From: Thalassobacterium sedimentorum
Lineage (GTDB): Bacteria; Verrucomicrobiota; Verrucomicrobiia; Opitutales; Coraliomargaritaceae
Assembly (NCBI RefSeq): GCF_031127905.1
Contig: NZ_JARXIC010000003.1
Location: 1 to 64,000, forward strand
DNA: 64,000 nt
Reading direction: 5' to 3'
Positions 20,897-29,661 of this stretch are shown here, piece by piece (the stretch's first letter is position 1; every line of letters begins with the position of its first letter). Below the pieces are notes generated by a model. That model was not told the DNA's origin and made no database searches. It saw only the letters and a list, made by a program, of their open reading frames with translations. The translations under genes and the position numbers were made by a program.

Positions 20897-21391
20897 CTAT
20901 TTCTTCGACTGAATTTCTGCCAGAGTGGCCTTCATGTCCAGCACCAGCTGCCCCAACTCCTCATCGTCCACCTCTACGAAGGTATAAAAATTACCATCCC
21001 CAATCGCGCCATCGATGCGCCGTGCCCCAACCGCATTTCCATTCACGGTGAGTACAATGCGCGAGCCCATATTGGCTACAGAAGCACGATATAAATCGCG
21101 CGCACCTTGCCCACTGACCTGCAGCAATAAGGCCATGCCCATCTCCACCTTAACCATCTCCACATTGAGAATATCAAACTCTGTCACCACTGGATTCGCT
21201 TGAATACTAATCACCGTGCCACTCACCGGCAAAGTCAGCGTATCGCCTCCCATCGCTCCGTAATTGACGCCGCGCGTTTCCACCATCAGACGCGGCACAC
21301 TTAGATTTTCGAGCTCAGTTTCTTTGTCACATCCAACAAATAAACCGAGGCTACTCAGCAAAAATAAATAGAAGAAAGTAATAGGACGCAT
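20897..21391 (-). CDS. Lipoprotein resembling the SecD P1 head domain
   Basis: A 164-aa lipoprotein with lipobox LGLFVGC at residues about 15-21. Residues about 85-150 (LLLQVSGQGARDLYRASVANMGSRIVL, then DGAIGDGNFYTFVEV) recall the beta-rich first periplasmic domain of SecD. No membrane segments of SecD are present, so it is not a translocase by itself. It is in a same-direction row with the M23 peptidase and the next upstream gene, probably one operon. Confidence 0.6.
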   Translation of the reverse strand: MRPITFFYLFLLSSLGLFVGCDKETELENLSVPRLMVETRGVNYGAMGGDTLTLPVSGTVISIQANPVVTEFDILNVEMVKVEMGMALLLQVSGQGARDLYRASVANMGSRIVLTVNGNAVGARRIDGAIGDGNFYTFVEVDDEELGQLVLDMKATLAEIQSKK

Positions 21392-21406
21392 AATATATAT
21401 GTATTG

Positions 21407-21904
21407 TTAAAGGATAATATCACCAATGGTGTCTTGAATTTTCAGCATCAGTTCCATCGAAACATCTACGATGGGTACTTTAAATTCACGCTTCGTTTTG
21501 ACGTGTAAATAAGTTTGCTCGCCCGAAGTTTGACGATCCCCAATTGCGCGCAGCACACGCTTTCGTTCTAGCATAAGCGAGAGCAAATGTTTCAAGACAT
21601 CCGCCTCCTCCTGTGCCTGTGCTGGCTCATTATCATAGAGTGAAAAAAAGAAATCTTCTGCCGAGGCCATCGTCTCGCGCGCACTGACACTATCATCATC
21701 CGGATCTTTGACCACCCGGGACCAACGCCCCAGCACCGCCCCCGGCAACTCAAAAACTTCGCTCTCATCAGGCCGTAAATCAGCACGCCCAAGTTCTCCT
21801 GCCGCATCATCTTTATAAATCAAACACAGCACTCGATCCCCGGGGATAAAGGGCTCTCCACTTAGAGTCGACTTGCGAGCGATTGTTTTAAATTGCCATT
21901 CCAT
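21407..21904 (-). CDS. Conserved hypothetical protein
   Basis: A 165-aa cytoplasmic protein beginning MEWQFKTIARKSTLSGEPF. The frame back to 21949 is not supported. The N-terminal half has the look of a small beta domain (FIPGDRVLCLIYKDD), the middle contains WSRVVKDPDD, and the C-terminal half is helical (VLKHLLSLMLERKRVLRAIG). I do not recognise a functional family. It lies 15 bases upstream of the SecD-head-like lipoprotein gene. Confidence 0.65.
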   Translation of the reverse strand: MEWQFKTIARKSTLSGEPFIPGDRVLCLIYKDDAAGELGRADLRPDESEVFELPGAVLGRWSRVVKDPDDDSVSARETMASAEDFFFSLYDNEPAQAQEEADVLKHLLSLMLERKRVLRAIGDRQTSGEQTYLHVKTKREFKVPIVDVSMELMLKIQDTIGDIIL

Positions 21905-22050
21905 AACTACAGAAAAGATAAGCCCGACAGACTGCGTTCCTCCGGACATCTTGCAACTAAAACCCTATAAACAAATTTCGCCCTACACCGGCGGATTCCT
22001 TTCGATTATCCTTGCAGGCCAGCCACAGCGGCTAAACCTAGGAACTCACT

Positions 22051-22731
22051 ATGCCAAGAACTATCGCCATCGGAGACGTGCACGGCTGTGCCGATGAATT
22101 CGAAGAACTCCTCCAAGCTCTCGAGCTGAAACCAGATGATCGAATCATTCAGGTTGGCGACCTAGTCAACCGTGGCCCAGACAGCCATCGCGCAATTGAA
22201 CTTGCCCGTAAATACGAGGTGGAAGCCATACTTGGCAACCATGAGCTACGCCTATTGACCGCCAGAAACCAAGAGAAATCCAGTTTACTGAAAGATTACG
22301 ACCGCGAAACCATTTGCCAACTCACGGAAGAAGACTGGCTCTACCTCGAAGCCATGCCTAGCGTGCTCTACAGCGCACGCATTGAAACGGTCTTCGTGCA
22401 CGGAGGCTTTCTCCCAAACATCCCATGGCAGAAGCAGGCAATCGAAACCATTACTTCTATCCAAGTCATTGACAAAAAGGGCAATGCAGCCAAACGCTCT
22501 GATGCGCCGGACGCCCCGCCATGGGCAGATAGTTGGCGAGGCTCCCCCTTTGTTGTTTACGGACATACCCCACGGCCCAATGTACTGGAACGCCCGGGCT
22601 CCATCGGTATCGACACCGGCTGCGTTTATGGCGGTCACCTGACAGCTTATATCATAGAAGATCAATCTCTAGTACAAGTTCGCGCCCGCCAAGCCTACGC
22701 TCACAGCAAACGCCTCCCGGATCCAATCTAA
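22051..22731 (+). CDS. Calcineurin-like metallophosphoesterase (PrpA/ApaH-like)
   Basis: A 226-aa phosphoesterase with the full set of metal motifs: GDVHG (residues 8-12), GDLVNRGPDS, GNHE, VHGG and YGHTP, ending with DTGCVYGGHLTAY. This pattern matches bacterial serine/threonine protein phosphatases and diadenosine tetraphosphatases. The sequence alone does not say which substrate is used. A moderate ribosome site AGGA lies 8 bases before the ATG, one of the few in the window. Confidence 0.88.
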   Translation: MPRTIAIGDVHGCADEFEELLQALELKPDDRIIQVGDLVNRGPDSHRAIELARKYEVEAILGNHELRLLTARNQEKSSLLKDYDRETICQLTEEDWLYLEAMPSVLYSARIETVFVHGGFLPNIPWQKQAIETITSIQVIDKKGNAAKRSDAPDAPPWADSWRGSPFVVYGHTPRPNVLERPGSIGIDTGCVYGGHLTAYIIEDQSLVQVRARQAYAHSKRLPDPI

Positions 22732-22738
22732 TAAAACA

Positions 22739-22767
22739 CATTCATTTATTCAGGTAATCTCTATAAT
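22739..22767 (+). promoter_or_regulatory. Possible sigma-70 type promoter of the isochorismatase-like gene
   Basis: A perfect TATAAT hexamer at 22762-22767 lies 13 bases before the ATG at 22781, so the leader would be very short. The -35 region is poor. Weak support. Confidence 0.35.
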
Positions 22768-22780
22768 CATAAATTCTCCT

Positions 22781-23332
22781 ATGTCCGATCCCATTAACCA
22801 TCTAGGCCTCCTGCTCATCGATTATCAGGATATCTTCCTCAACACGATCCCCGATCGCGAACAGCTACTGCAACGCACCCATTTCGCACTCAAAGCTGCT
22901 GAATTACTGGGCCTATCCATTGCAGTCACAGAACAACTCCCCGGCAAATTAGGCCCCACCACCGAAACCCTTAGCAGCACTTGGGAGATCAATACACCAG
23001 TTTTTGAAAAGAGTGCATTTTCAGCATTAGAAGCCGAAGGCCTCCAGCGCTGGATTGAAACCAATCAAATCGAGCATCTACTCATCGCTGGCATCGAAAC
23101 CCCGATCTGCGTGTACCAAACAGCCATCCAAGCCCTCGGGGAAGACATTGGCGTCACACTGCTTAGCGATTGCATTAGCGAACGCCGCCCACAGGACCGA
23201 AAACCCGTGCTGGAGCAATTACTAGCAATGGACGCCCACGTGCTCCCCAGCGAAACGATCTTCTACAGCCTAATGGGCAGTGCCGGACATCCAAAATTCC
23301 GCGCCTACACCCAATTGGTCAAGGCTGGCTAA
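22781..23332 (+). CDS. Isochorismatase-family cysteine hydrolase
   Basis: A 183-aa protein of the isochorismatase/nicotinamidase superfamily. The catalytic Asp is in LLLIDYQD (residue 14), the Lys in EKSAFSAL, and the nucleophile Cys in GIETPICVYQTA, preceded by the usual cis-peptide position. The closest style is the YcaC-like branch of unknown substrate. It stands alone between a phosphoesterase and an oppositely oriented transporter. Confidence 0.85.
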   Translation: MSDPINHLGLLLIDYQDIFLNTIPDREQLLQRTHFALKAAELLGLSIAVTEQLPGKLGPTTETLSSTWEINTPVFEKSAFSALEAEGLQRWIETNQIEHLLIAGIETPICVYQTAIQALGEDIGVTLLSDCISERRPQDRKPVLEQLLAMDAHVLPSETIFYSLMGSAGHPKFRAYTQLVKAG

Positions 23333-23360
23333 CACGGGAACTGCGTTACATTCGCAGCTG

Positions 23361-24749
23361 CTATGAACCACTCGTCCCATTTACATGCGATACCGCCTCA
23401 CGTCGCTGTGGATTATCCGCCCGCAGTGCAGCAACTGCAATCACCCCGGACACGATTGCGGCAAAGCCAAACCCTGCCCGATAGGCACCTAGAAATAGCT
23501 CTGCCAAACTAAACAAAAACGGCCCCACCGCACTGGCCACCACGATCACCGTCATAAACAGACCGGAAATAGCTCCCAAGTGAGCACGCCCAAAAAAACG
23601 CGGATACACGATCGAAGACAGACCACCAAAACAACCGCCAGCCACACCCAGCCCTAAAATATGGAGCCAGCTAATGGACGGATACGCCCCCATCGCCAAT
23701 GCGATATAACCAAGCATCGCAGAAATCGCCATCACACACAGCAGATACTTGATTCGCACAAAAGCTTGATCGGTCAACCACGCGATTGCAAAACCTGAAA
23801 TCACACCGACCACCGCCGAAGGCATGAAGAGACCTAATATATAGTTGGTCGATACGCCCAGCTCAGCTCCAATCGCTATGATATGAAAGGCGTAAGCTGT
23901 GATTACCAGGCTGTTTAGCCCAAACATCAGTGTAAACACCCAAAAAGAAAAAGTCCCCCGTGCTTCCGATAAGGTATAATCACGATATATTAACGAGTCT
24001 AAATTCTCTCTCTGCACCTTCCCCACAAAATTTCCATCCATTTGCAGACCACACTCCTCAGGATTATCACGCGCAAAGATCCAAAATAAAATAGACAGCA
24101 CTCCCAACAATCCCAGCCCCATCACCTGCCAAGCGCCCTGCCAACCAAATGCGCGAATCAAATACTCAAACCCCATGGGAGCCCCGGAAAACATAAAAGA
24201 TACCACTGCCCCACTCCAAGCAGTCACAGCCCCTCGCCTACGATTAAACCACTTCCCAAGCATCGCACGTGAACTGAGCGTCACCATGCCCTGTCCGGTA
24301 AATCGCAACAAGGCAAAGCCAACCACCAACACCACGCAGGGAGCCAACCACGGTCGAAGCCCCAATAGTGGCAGACGACTCAGCCAACTCGAGAAAAACT
24401 CAACAAAACTTAGGCCTAACAATACAAAGCCCAAGGCGGCGACAGAATACACCAAAGAGCGTCGCGCGCCACATCGATCGAAGAAACGTCCCCCGGCTGG
24501 TAACCACGCTGCACTCAATAAAGTGCCCAGCATATACGTCACACTCAACTGCATGGTACTCAAATGCAGAGCATCCGCCAGGCGGGCAGTAAACACACTC
24601 ACCCCAATCGTCTGTCCTGGCATGCTCACCGAAATGCCCAGCGTCGCAAATACAACGATAACCCACCCGTAAAAGAACGGCCACCGCTTTGGCCGCAAGG
24701 GAAAATCAGGGTGCCAGAATTTGGTGGTGGTTTTAGAAAAATCGCTCAT
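23361..24749 (-). CDS. Major facilitator superfamily transporter
   Basis: A 462-aa inner-membrane transporter with about twelve hydrophobic segments. The opening FYGWVIVVFATLGISVSMPGQTIGVSVF and the GGRFFDRCGARR loop between helices 2 and 3 are typical of MFS. A central hydrophilic loop (DNPEECGLQMDG...) separates the two halves. The substrate is unknown. The style is of the oxalate/monocarboxylate-like branch. Start at ATG 24749 (MSDFSKTTT). Confidence 0.85.
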   Translation of the reverse strand: MSDFSKTTTKFWHPDFPLRPKRWPFFYGWVIVVFATLGISVSMPGQTIGVSVFTARLADALHLSTMQLSVTYMLGTLLSAAWLPAGGRFFDRCGARRSLVYSVAALGFVLLGLSFVEFFSSWLSRLPLLGLRPWLAPCVVLVVGFALLRFTGQGMVTLSSRAMLGKWFNRRRGAVTAWSGAVVSFMFSGAPMGFEYLIRAFGWQGAWQVMGLGLLGVLSILFWIFARDNPEECGLQMDGNFVGKVQRENLDSLIYRDYTLSEARGTFSFWVFTLMFGLNSLVITAYAFHIIAIGAELGVSTNYILGLFMPSAVVGVISGFAIAWLTDQAFVRIKYLLCVMAISAMLGYIALAMGAYPSISWLHILGLGVAGGCFGGLSSIVYPRFFGRAHLGAISGLFMTVIVVASAVGPFLFSLAELFLGAYRAGFGFAAIVSGVIAVAALRADNPQRREAVSHVNGTSGS

Positions 24750-24844
24750 AGCTAAAGACAGCCATACCAATTCACTCACCCCACCTGCAAGTCAGCAAGC
24801 AGATACTGTCCAATAACTCTGCGAGACGCTCGCCCTGTGCATCA

Positions 24845-25969
24845 CTAAAAGAAGGTCATTTGCCTGGACTTAAGTGACTCATCCGACTGTGAGCTGGCCT
24901 TCAAGCGTTGCACACGCTCCTGTGCGCGCCTCGCACGATCTGCCTCAATTTCAGCGGAGCGAAGCTGCGCCAGCGCCTCCTTTCGAATACTCTTAGCCGC
25001 TCGCTCAAGATCGGATATAGTCGACTTTAAATCGATCATTTCAAATTTCAAATTCCCCGCAATCGCATACTCAATTCCCTCCGTTAGACCTTTAGTCACA
25101 AAGCCGTAGGCAATGTCCTGCTTGGCAGCTCTCAACGCATCACGAATCGGCAACAAATGCGCCTTATGATAGGCAGCAAGATCACGCAAGCGAGCTAAGC
25201 CGAGTTTTTCACTCAGGCCCCGCTTATCCATATCACAAATGGCTTCGATCCGCAGTAAGCCATCTAAATCATCATTATGATACGCTGTCTGCATCTCGTG
25301 CCACCGCTGCTCACGCACCACTTCTTCCAACTTTGAATGATCTGGATGAAGCCGCTTAGCTAGCTGTCGATAACATGATTTCAGCCGAGCATCATGCTGA
25401 GCCTTGCGCGAACTTTCCGCCTGGTGCTTCTCTGCCACACCATCCTTCGACCGGCGCTCACTATAAAATCGATCGTAAAAATCTTGTTTCGTATCCTCAT
25501 CGATTCGAGGCTCACCAGCTGTGTCATCCGCGTCATTGGCCTTAGCTGTAACATGAGGAGGCACATAGCTATGAAGCATACCAGCTTTCTTAAGTCGAAA
25601 CAATTGCTGATATAAAGCTGGCACGGCCTCCATAGATTCATATGCGCAACGCGATAAGTGATGCAGTATAAACTGATAAGCATTCACCTCCTCATGTAGT
25701 TCACGCACCTGAGTTATAGTGGCACCATGCGTACCGTGTAACCAAAGTTGAAATGCGCGACGATCATCTTCAAAACTGGAGAGCAAGGCCTGCTTCTTAG
25801 TCAATTCTTTGCGTAAACGCTTACAGGCCGACAATGCCTGCCTCACATACGGAGCTTGATCCACCACCAACAACTCGGCACCTGTTTCCTGCTCCGAGGA
25901 ACTCGGTGAATGCAACCTATACGAATGAGAGCTCGGACCTAATACCATCGCACGCAGCGTGCAAGCCAT
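24845..25969 (-). CDS. J-domain-like protein with coiled-coil ends
   Basis: A 374-aa soluble protein. Around residues 196-215 the sequence SCYRQLAKRLHPDHS carries the HPD signature of DnaJ-type domains, with the following HEMQTAYHNDDLDGLLRIE matching helix III onward. Long charged helices precede it (ACKRLRKELTKKQALL) and follow it (ISDLERAAKSIRKEALAQLRSAEIEADRARR). It may recruit an Hsp70, but no dnaK is nearby. The start could also be the ATG eight codons in. Confidence 0.7.
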   Translation of the reverse strand: MACTLRAMVLGPSSHSYRLHSPSSSEQETGAELLVVDQAPYVRQALSACKRLRKELTKKQALLSSFEDDRRAFQLWLHGTHGATITQVRELHEEVNAYQFILHHLSRCAYESMEAVPALYQQLFRLKKAGMLHSYVPPHVTAKANDADDTAGEPRIDEDTKQDFYDRFYSERRSKDGVAEKHQAESSRKAQHDARLKSCYRQLAKRLHPDHSKLEEVVREQRWHEMQTAYHNDDLDGLLRIEAICDMDKRGLSEKLGLARLRDLAAYHKAHLLPIRDALRAAKQDIAYGFVTKGLTEGIEYAIAGNLKFEMIDLKSTISDLERAAKSIRKEALAQLRSAEIEADRARRAQERVQRLKASSQSDESLKSRQMTFF

Positions 25970-26153
25970 ACGCCCTGCTTCAATTTAAAAATGGTTTCCA
26001 ACTGTTATCGATACAAGCAGACATCCAAGACTCAGAATACTAACGAACTTCCGCGACTACGAATTCGCTTAAATCAAATTTTCTACAAAGAAGTAAAAAG
26101 AGTCCATTGCAGACTCGACCAGAACCAGTATTAGTCACATCTTAATCTTCATT

Positions 26154-26435
26154 ATGGAAACTTATCAAGTGACTCACCTAGCGAACAAGTCGCGTTTTGA
26201 AATTCGTATTGGCACATTGGTCGCCAAACTCGAATATCAGATAACAAACGGTAACATGACGATACATCATACTTTTGTCCCCACAGAACTACGCGGGCAA
26301 AAATTAGCTGAAAAATTAGCCGCAGCAGCACTCGAATTCGCACGACAATCCAGGCTAAAAGTAGTCCCTCAATGCAGCTATATTGAAGCATATATCAGGC
26401 GTAATCATCCTCAAAGCGGTCAAATCATTTCATAA
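26154..26435 (+). CDS. Small GNAT-family acetyltransferase-like protein (YjdJ type)
   Basis: A 93-aa mini-GNAT. The sequence HTFVPTELRGQKLAEKLAAAALEFAR followed by KVVPQCSYIEAYIRR is the hallmark of the short Gcn5-related family to which E. coli YjdJ belongs. The RGQKLA segment is the acetyl-CoA pyrophosphate loop and the PxCSY motif is invariant. The substrate is unknown. The gene stands alone. Confidence 0.88.
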   Translation: METYQVTHLANKSRFEIRIGTLVAKLEYQITNGNMTIHHTFVPTELRGQKLAEKLAAAALEFARQSRLKVVPQCSYIEAYIRRNHPQSGQIIS

Positions 26436-26650
26436 TTTTCTGTAAAACGCTGCCAAGCCATACAGATCAACAAGCAGCCAAAATAATCCCGCCAGTTGTC
26501 TACACTATAAGTAAAGACGCGCCTTTGAGCAAAGCTCACCTGAGTCTTCGGTGCCTGTATTACTATCAGAATCGCAGGCACATAAACACGATCCGTATTG
26601 CATCGTTAGTACGTACTCATTTTAAAAGAAAACTCCATTCTACACCTAAG

Positions 26651-27871
26651 ATGAGTATCCACATTTTAACGAAGACCCCAGACATTCTGGAGCAACTCAC
26701 GCAATTGCTGGCAGGCGGGCAACAACCCTTCCATTTTTACGATGACTTGGAAGCACTGATCCTCATACTCCCAAAACTAAAAAAAACTGATAAGGTTTTC
26801 TACGACCTACAATTAGAACCAGTGTTAATGGCTTTCGATGCACTGCGATTTGGAAGCAAAAAAACAAATTTGATTGCTTTCGAACAACTCACCGAAGGCT
26901 CAAAAAATTCCAATTGCCCCAAAACAGCCAAGCACTACTTTGTATTATCAGACGATTTACATAAATCCAGCGTGCGCTTAAAACAGGTATTGCACGAAGT
27001 CGATGTACTCACGATCAAGAAGAAGCGCGCTCGCAAAAAGCTTGCACAGAAAAAGACCGCAGCCGCTACCTCCAGTGACAATCAACGAGCCACCCCACCG
27101 ATTACACTCTCACGCTACCTAACCGCCAAGAGCGATGCCATGCAGCAACTGCTTGTCAGAATCACCGAATTAGTCAAAGAGCCAAAATTTATTTTCTTAA
27201 CAGGCGAGGACGGTGCCGACTTTGAACTCACCGCACACGAACTCAACTTCCGCACCAACGGTGATCAAAGCCCACTTTATATCGCCGACCCCATGCGGGT
27301 CGAAGTCGACGAAATAAAACGCAAACTTTGCTCACAAGATCAAACCGCTTATTGCTATTTAGGACTCTCCTACGAATTAGGTGCACTCACAATTGCACGT
27401 CTGACTCAATACCTGGACCACTTAAGTGTCGCCGACATTCAAGAGCCTAGGCCATGTTTCATCCTAGGCCATGTAGAAGACTCCGAAGCCTACCTAGAGG
27501 ACGAAGTAAAGGCACTTCTAAATAATTTCCGAAAACTCGGTGAAGTCATCGAGATTCCAACCATGGCAGAACGCAAAGATGACGTAAGTCTCATCGCACA
27601 GTCGATTTTCACAACACTGAGAACCGCCCACCCCTTTCTAATGACTCGTATGCTGAGCCGAGGAGCCATTGAATATCTCGAGGGACAATGCACTACAATG
27701 AGCTACTCGAGCCTGGTCCGTATCATTCGCAACTCCATGTCGCTCACCGAGCGCGATACCCTGACTGAAAATGAACTCAAAAGCTTTGGCGACGATAGCC
27801 CCACCACGTCACACTTAATCGAAAGTCTCGCCGACGAAAAATATTTCAAGAGCCAGACTGGTGCCGCTTAA
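26651..27871 (+). CDS. Degenerate sigma-54-activator-like (NtrC-family) protein
   Basis: A 406-aa protein starting at ATG 26651. An N-terminal receiver-like region (SIHILTKTPDILEQLTQLL..., with FYDLQLEP) is followed from about residue 170 by a shape that tracks the AAA+ domain of sigma-54 activators. FIFLTGEDGADFELTAHEL stands where GESGTGKE should be, and IEIPTMAERKDDVSLIAQSIF corresponds to the PPLRERKEDIPLLA helix. Walker A lysine, Walker B Asp-Glu, the GAFTGA loop and a C-terminal Fis-type DNA-binding helix are all missing. It is therefore probably not an ATPase activator but a scaffold or inhibitor. No partner gene is adjacent. Confidence 0.6.
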   Translation: MSIHILTKTPDILEQLTQLLAGGQQPFHFYDDLEALILILPKLKKTDKVFYDLQLEPVLMAFDALRFGSKKTNLIAFEQLTEGSKNSNCPKTAKHYFVLSDDLHKSSVRLKQVLHEVDVLTIKKKRARKKLAQKKTAAATSSDNQRATPPITLSRYLTAKSDAMQQLLVRITELVKEPKFIFLTGEDGADFELTAHELNFRTNGDQSPLYIADPMRVEVDEIKRKLCSQDQTAYCYLGLSYELGALTIARLTQYLDHLSVADIQEPRPCFILGHVEDSEAYLEDEVKALLNNFRKLGEVIEIPTMAERKDDVSLIAQSIFTTLRTAHPFLMTRMLSRGAIEYLEGQCTTMSYSSLVRIIRNSMSLTERDTLTENELKSFGDDSPTTSHLIESLADEKYFKSQTGAA

Positions 27872-28007
27872 CACACAGCCCCTCATCTCAAAAGAAATCG
27901 GCTCACTCTGACATAAGAACCGGTTTGCTCTGAAGTCCACAGTGGACATAGTACACTGATTTAGCAGACCACTCGCAGGCCTGCTTTAATTCTATTCACT
28001 CCAAACT

Positions 28008-28877
28008 ATGAAGACTCTACAATACCTCGCCTATGCCTACTGCGCCATCATGGGCATCAACCTCTCTGCTCAGAGTTCTGTTTGGCAGGTGTCCGAGGGC
28101 GCACACAGCGTTTATATCGCCGGCACGTGTCACATACTCAGAGCTAGCGACTATCCACTGCCAGTCGAATACGATTCCGCCTACAAAGCCGCTGACAGCC
28201 TGGTATTTGAAGTCCCCCCAGAGGATCTCAACGATCCAGCCTTTGCCATGCGTCTGATGACAGCAGGCGTCTATCAGGACGGCCGCACGCTAAAGAGCGT
28301 GCTTAACGATGAAGCCTACACCGCCCTAGCCGAAGAATGCCGCCAAGCTAATATGCCGATTGAAATGATCCAAAGCATGAAGCCGGGCATGGCCGTCATG
28401 ATGCTAACAGTGCAGAAACTCATGCAAGCGGGCGTGTCACAAGCGGGTGTCGACCTACACTACGCCCAGCAAGCCAAAGTGGATCAGAAGCCGATCGCAT
28501 CGCTTGAAACGACGGAGTTCCAACTCCAACTCATCACTAGTCTGGGCGAGGGCATCGAAAGCGAAATGGTGCTCTACAGTCTAAAGGACTTAGAACGCAT
28601 CAACGAACTCTTCGAGCAAATGATCGAAGCTTGGCGCATAGGAAATATGGATACAATTGAACAACTCTTTGTCGATGACATGCTACAGTATCCAGAAATC
28701 TATAACACCATGCTCAAGGACCGCAACGCCCGCTGGTTACCACAAATTGAAGCCATGTTAGAAACCGAGCCCACCGAATTAGTTCTAGTCGGCCTCGCCC
28801 ACATGGCCGGCAGCGATGGCCTGATTAAACTCTTAACAGCCAAGGGTTATACCGTCACGCAGCTAAATGCGGACTAA
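28008..28877 (+). CDS. Secreted TraB/GumN-family protein
   Basis: A 289-aa protein with a signal peptide ending LSAQS. TraB/GumN features are AGTCHILRASDYPLP (the GxxH motif) near residue 38, LVFEVP, a QSMKPGMAVMMLTV segment, SLETTEFQLQL, and the C-terminal ELVLVGLAHMAGSDGLIKLL with the second GxxH. Family members are thought to be metal-dependent hydrolases, possibly peptidases. The natural substrate is unclear. Expected in the periplasm. Confidence 0.88.
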   Translation: MKTLQYLAYAYCAIMGINLSAQSSVWQVSEGAHSVYIAGTCHILRASDYPLPVEYDSAYKAADSLVFEVPPEDLNDPAFAMRLMTAGVYQDGRTLKSVLNDEAYTALAEECRQANMPIEMIQSMKPGMAVMMLTVQKLMQAGVSQAGVDLHYAQQAKVDQKPIASLETTEFQLQLITSLGEGIESEMVLYSLKDLERINELFEQMIEAWRIGNMDTIEQLFVDDMLQYPEIYNTMLKDRNARWLPQIEAMLETEPTELVLVGLAHMAGSDGLIKLLTAKGYTVTQLNAD

Positions 28878-28908
28878 ATACTACCTTTAAGCATTTGAAC
28901 AGATGCAC

Positions 28909-29655
28909 TTAAAGAATTGTGCAGGTCTGCGTATCGTAAAAATCCAAGCAAGCGGAAATAGCACCCACCGCGACAGTGCAAGCCGTCTCCAGGCGCAGCA
29001 CATGTGCCCCTAAATGAGCTAACTTCCAACCGTTCTTACGAAAGGTATCACGCTCATTGGGCGACCAACCGCGCTCGGGACCCAAGGCGATTACGGCGCT
29101 ACGCAAGCCCGGGGATAATTGCTGCGGCAAAGGCCCAGCCGCTTCGTAATTATCCAATGCGATGTGCGCGCCCTCACCTTGTAAAAAAGAAATCGCGGAC
29201 TGCAAATCGGTGTGCATGCCAACCTCAGGCACATGCGTGCCGAAAGATTGCTCCGTGCCGAGGCGCAAGCGCTCTTTCCATTCATCGCTCGTCCATAAAC
29301 TGCTTTGCGCGTATGAAGGCTCACCACGTTCGGCCTCAAAGAAGTGCAAATCCTGCACCCCCATACTCGCGGCCTCAAAGAGTATACGCTTAGCGGTATG
29401 CGGGCGCGGCAAACCGAGTAAGAGACGAATCGGCAAGGGCTTCGGCGCGGCTTCCGTGCCAATCACACGCAAACTGATCGCACCATCGGCCTCCACCAAG
29501 GTCACCTCGGCTCGAGCACGCAGACCATTGATAAAGCCTATAAAGACCTTAGTGCCCACACGGGCACGCAGGACTTTAAAGATGTGCTGCCCGCGAGGAT
29601 CACCTGCCTCCAGCCGCCTGGTTTCGAAGGGAGTATCAAAGAGGATGAGATTCAT
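28909..29655 (-). CDS. rsmE: 16S rRNA m3U1498 methyltransferase
   Basis: A 248-aa SPOUT-class enzyme that methylates U1498 of 16S rRNA. The knot signature is intact: ALGPERGWSPNERDTF followed by HLGAHVLRLETACTVAVGAI. The N-terminal PUA-like domain begins with the HIFKVLRARVGTKV pattern. It lies 6 bases downstream of the DEAD-box helicase gene, so the two are likely co-transcribed and both act on RNA. Confidence 0.95.
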   Translation of the reverse strand: MNLILFDTPFETRRLEAGDPRGQHIFKVLRARVGTKVFIGFINGLRARAEVTLVEADGAISLRVIGTEAAPKPLPIRLLLGLPRPHTAKRILFEAASMGVQDLHFFEAERGEPSYAQSSLWTSDEWKERLRLGTEQSFGTHVPEVGMHTDLQSAISFLQGEGAHIALDNYEAAGPLPQQLSPGLRSAVIALGPERGWSPNERDTFRKNGWKLAHLGAHVLRLETACTVAVGAISACLDFYDTQTCTIL

Positions 29656-29661
29656 TAATGG

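Noticed and set aside
27936-27948. Palindrome GTCCACAGTGGAC as a LexA-type operator
   Set aside because: It is only 13 bp, does not match a known LexA box for this group, and precedes a TraB/GumN gene with no link to DNA damage.
28885-28914. Hairpin CTTTAAGCAT / ATGC-A-CTTAAAG between the TraB/GumN and rsmE genes
   Set aside because: It has a bulge, overlaps the rsmE stop codon and has no clear T tract. Not called as a terminator.
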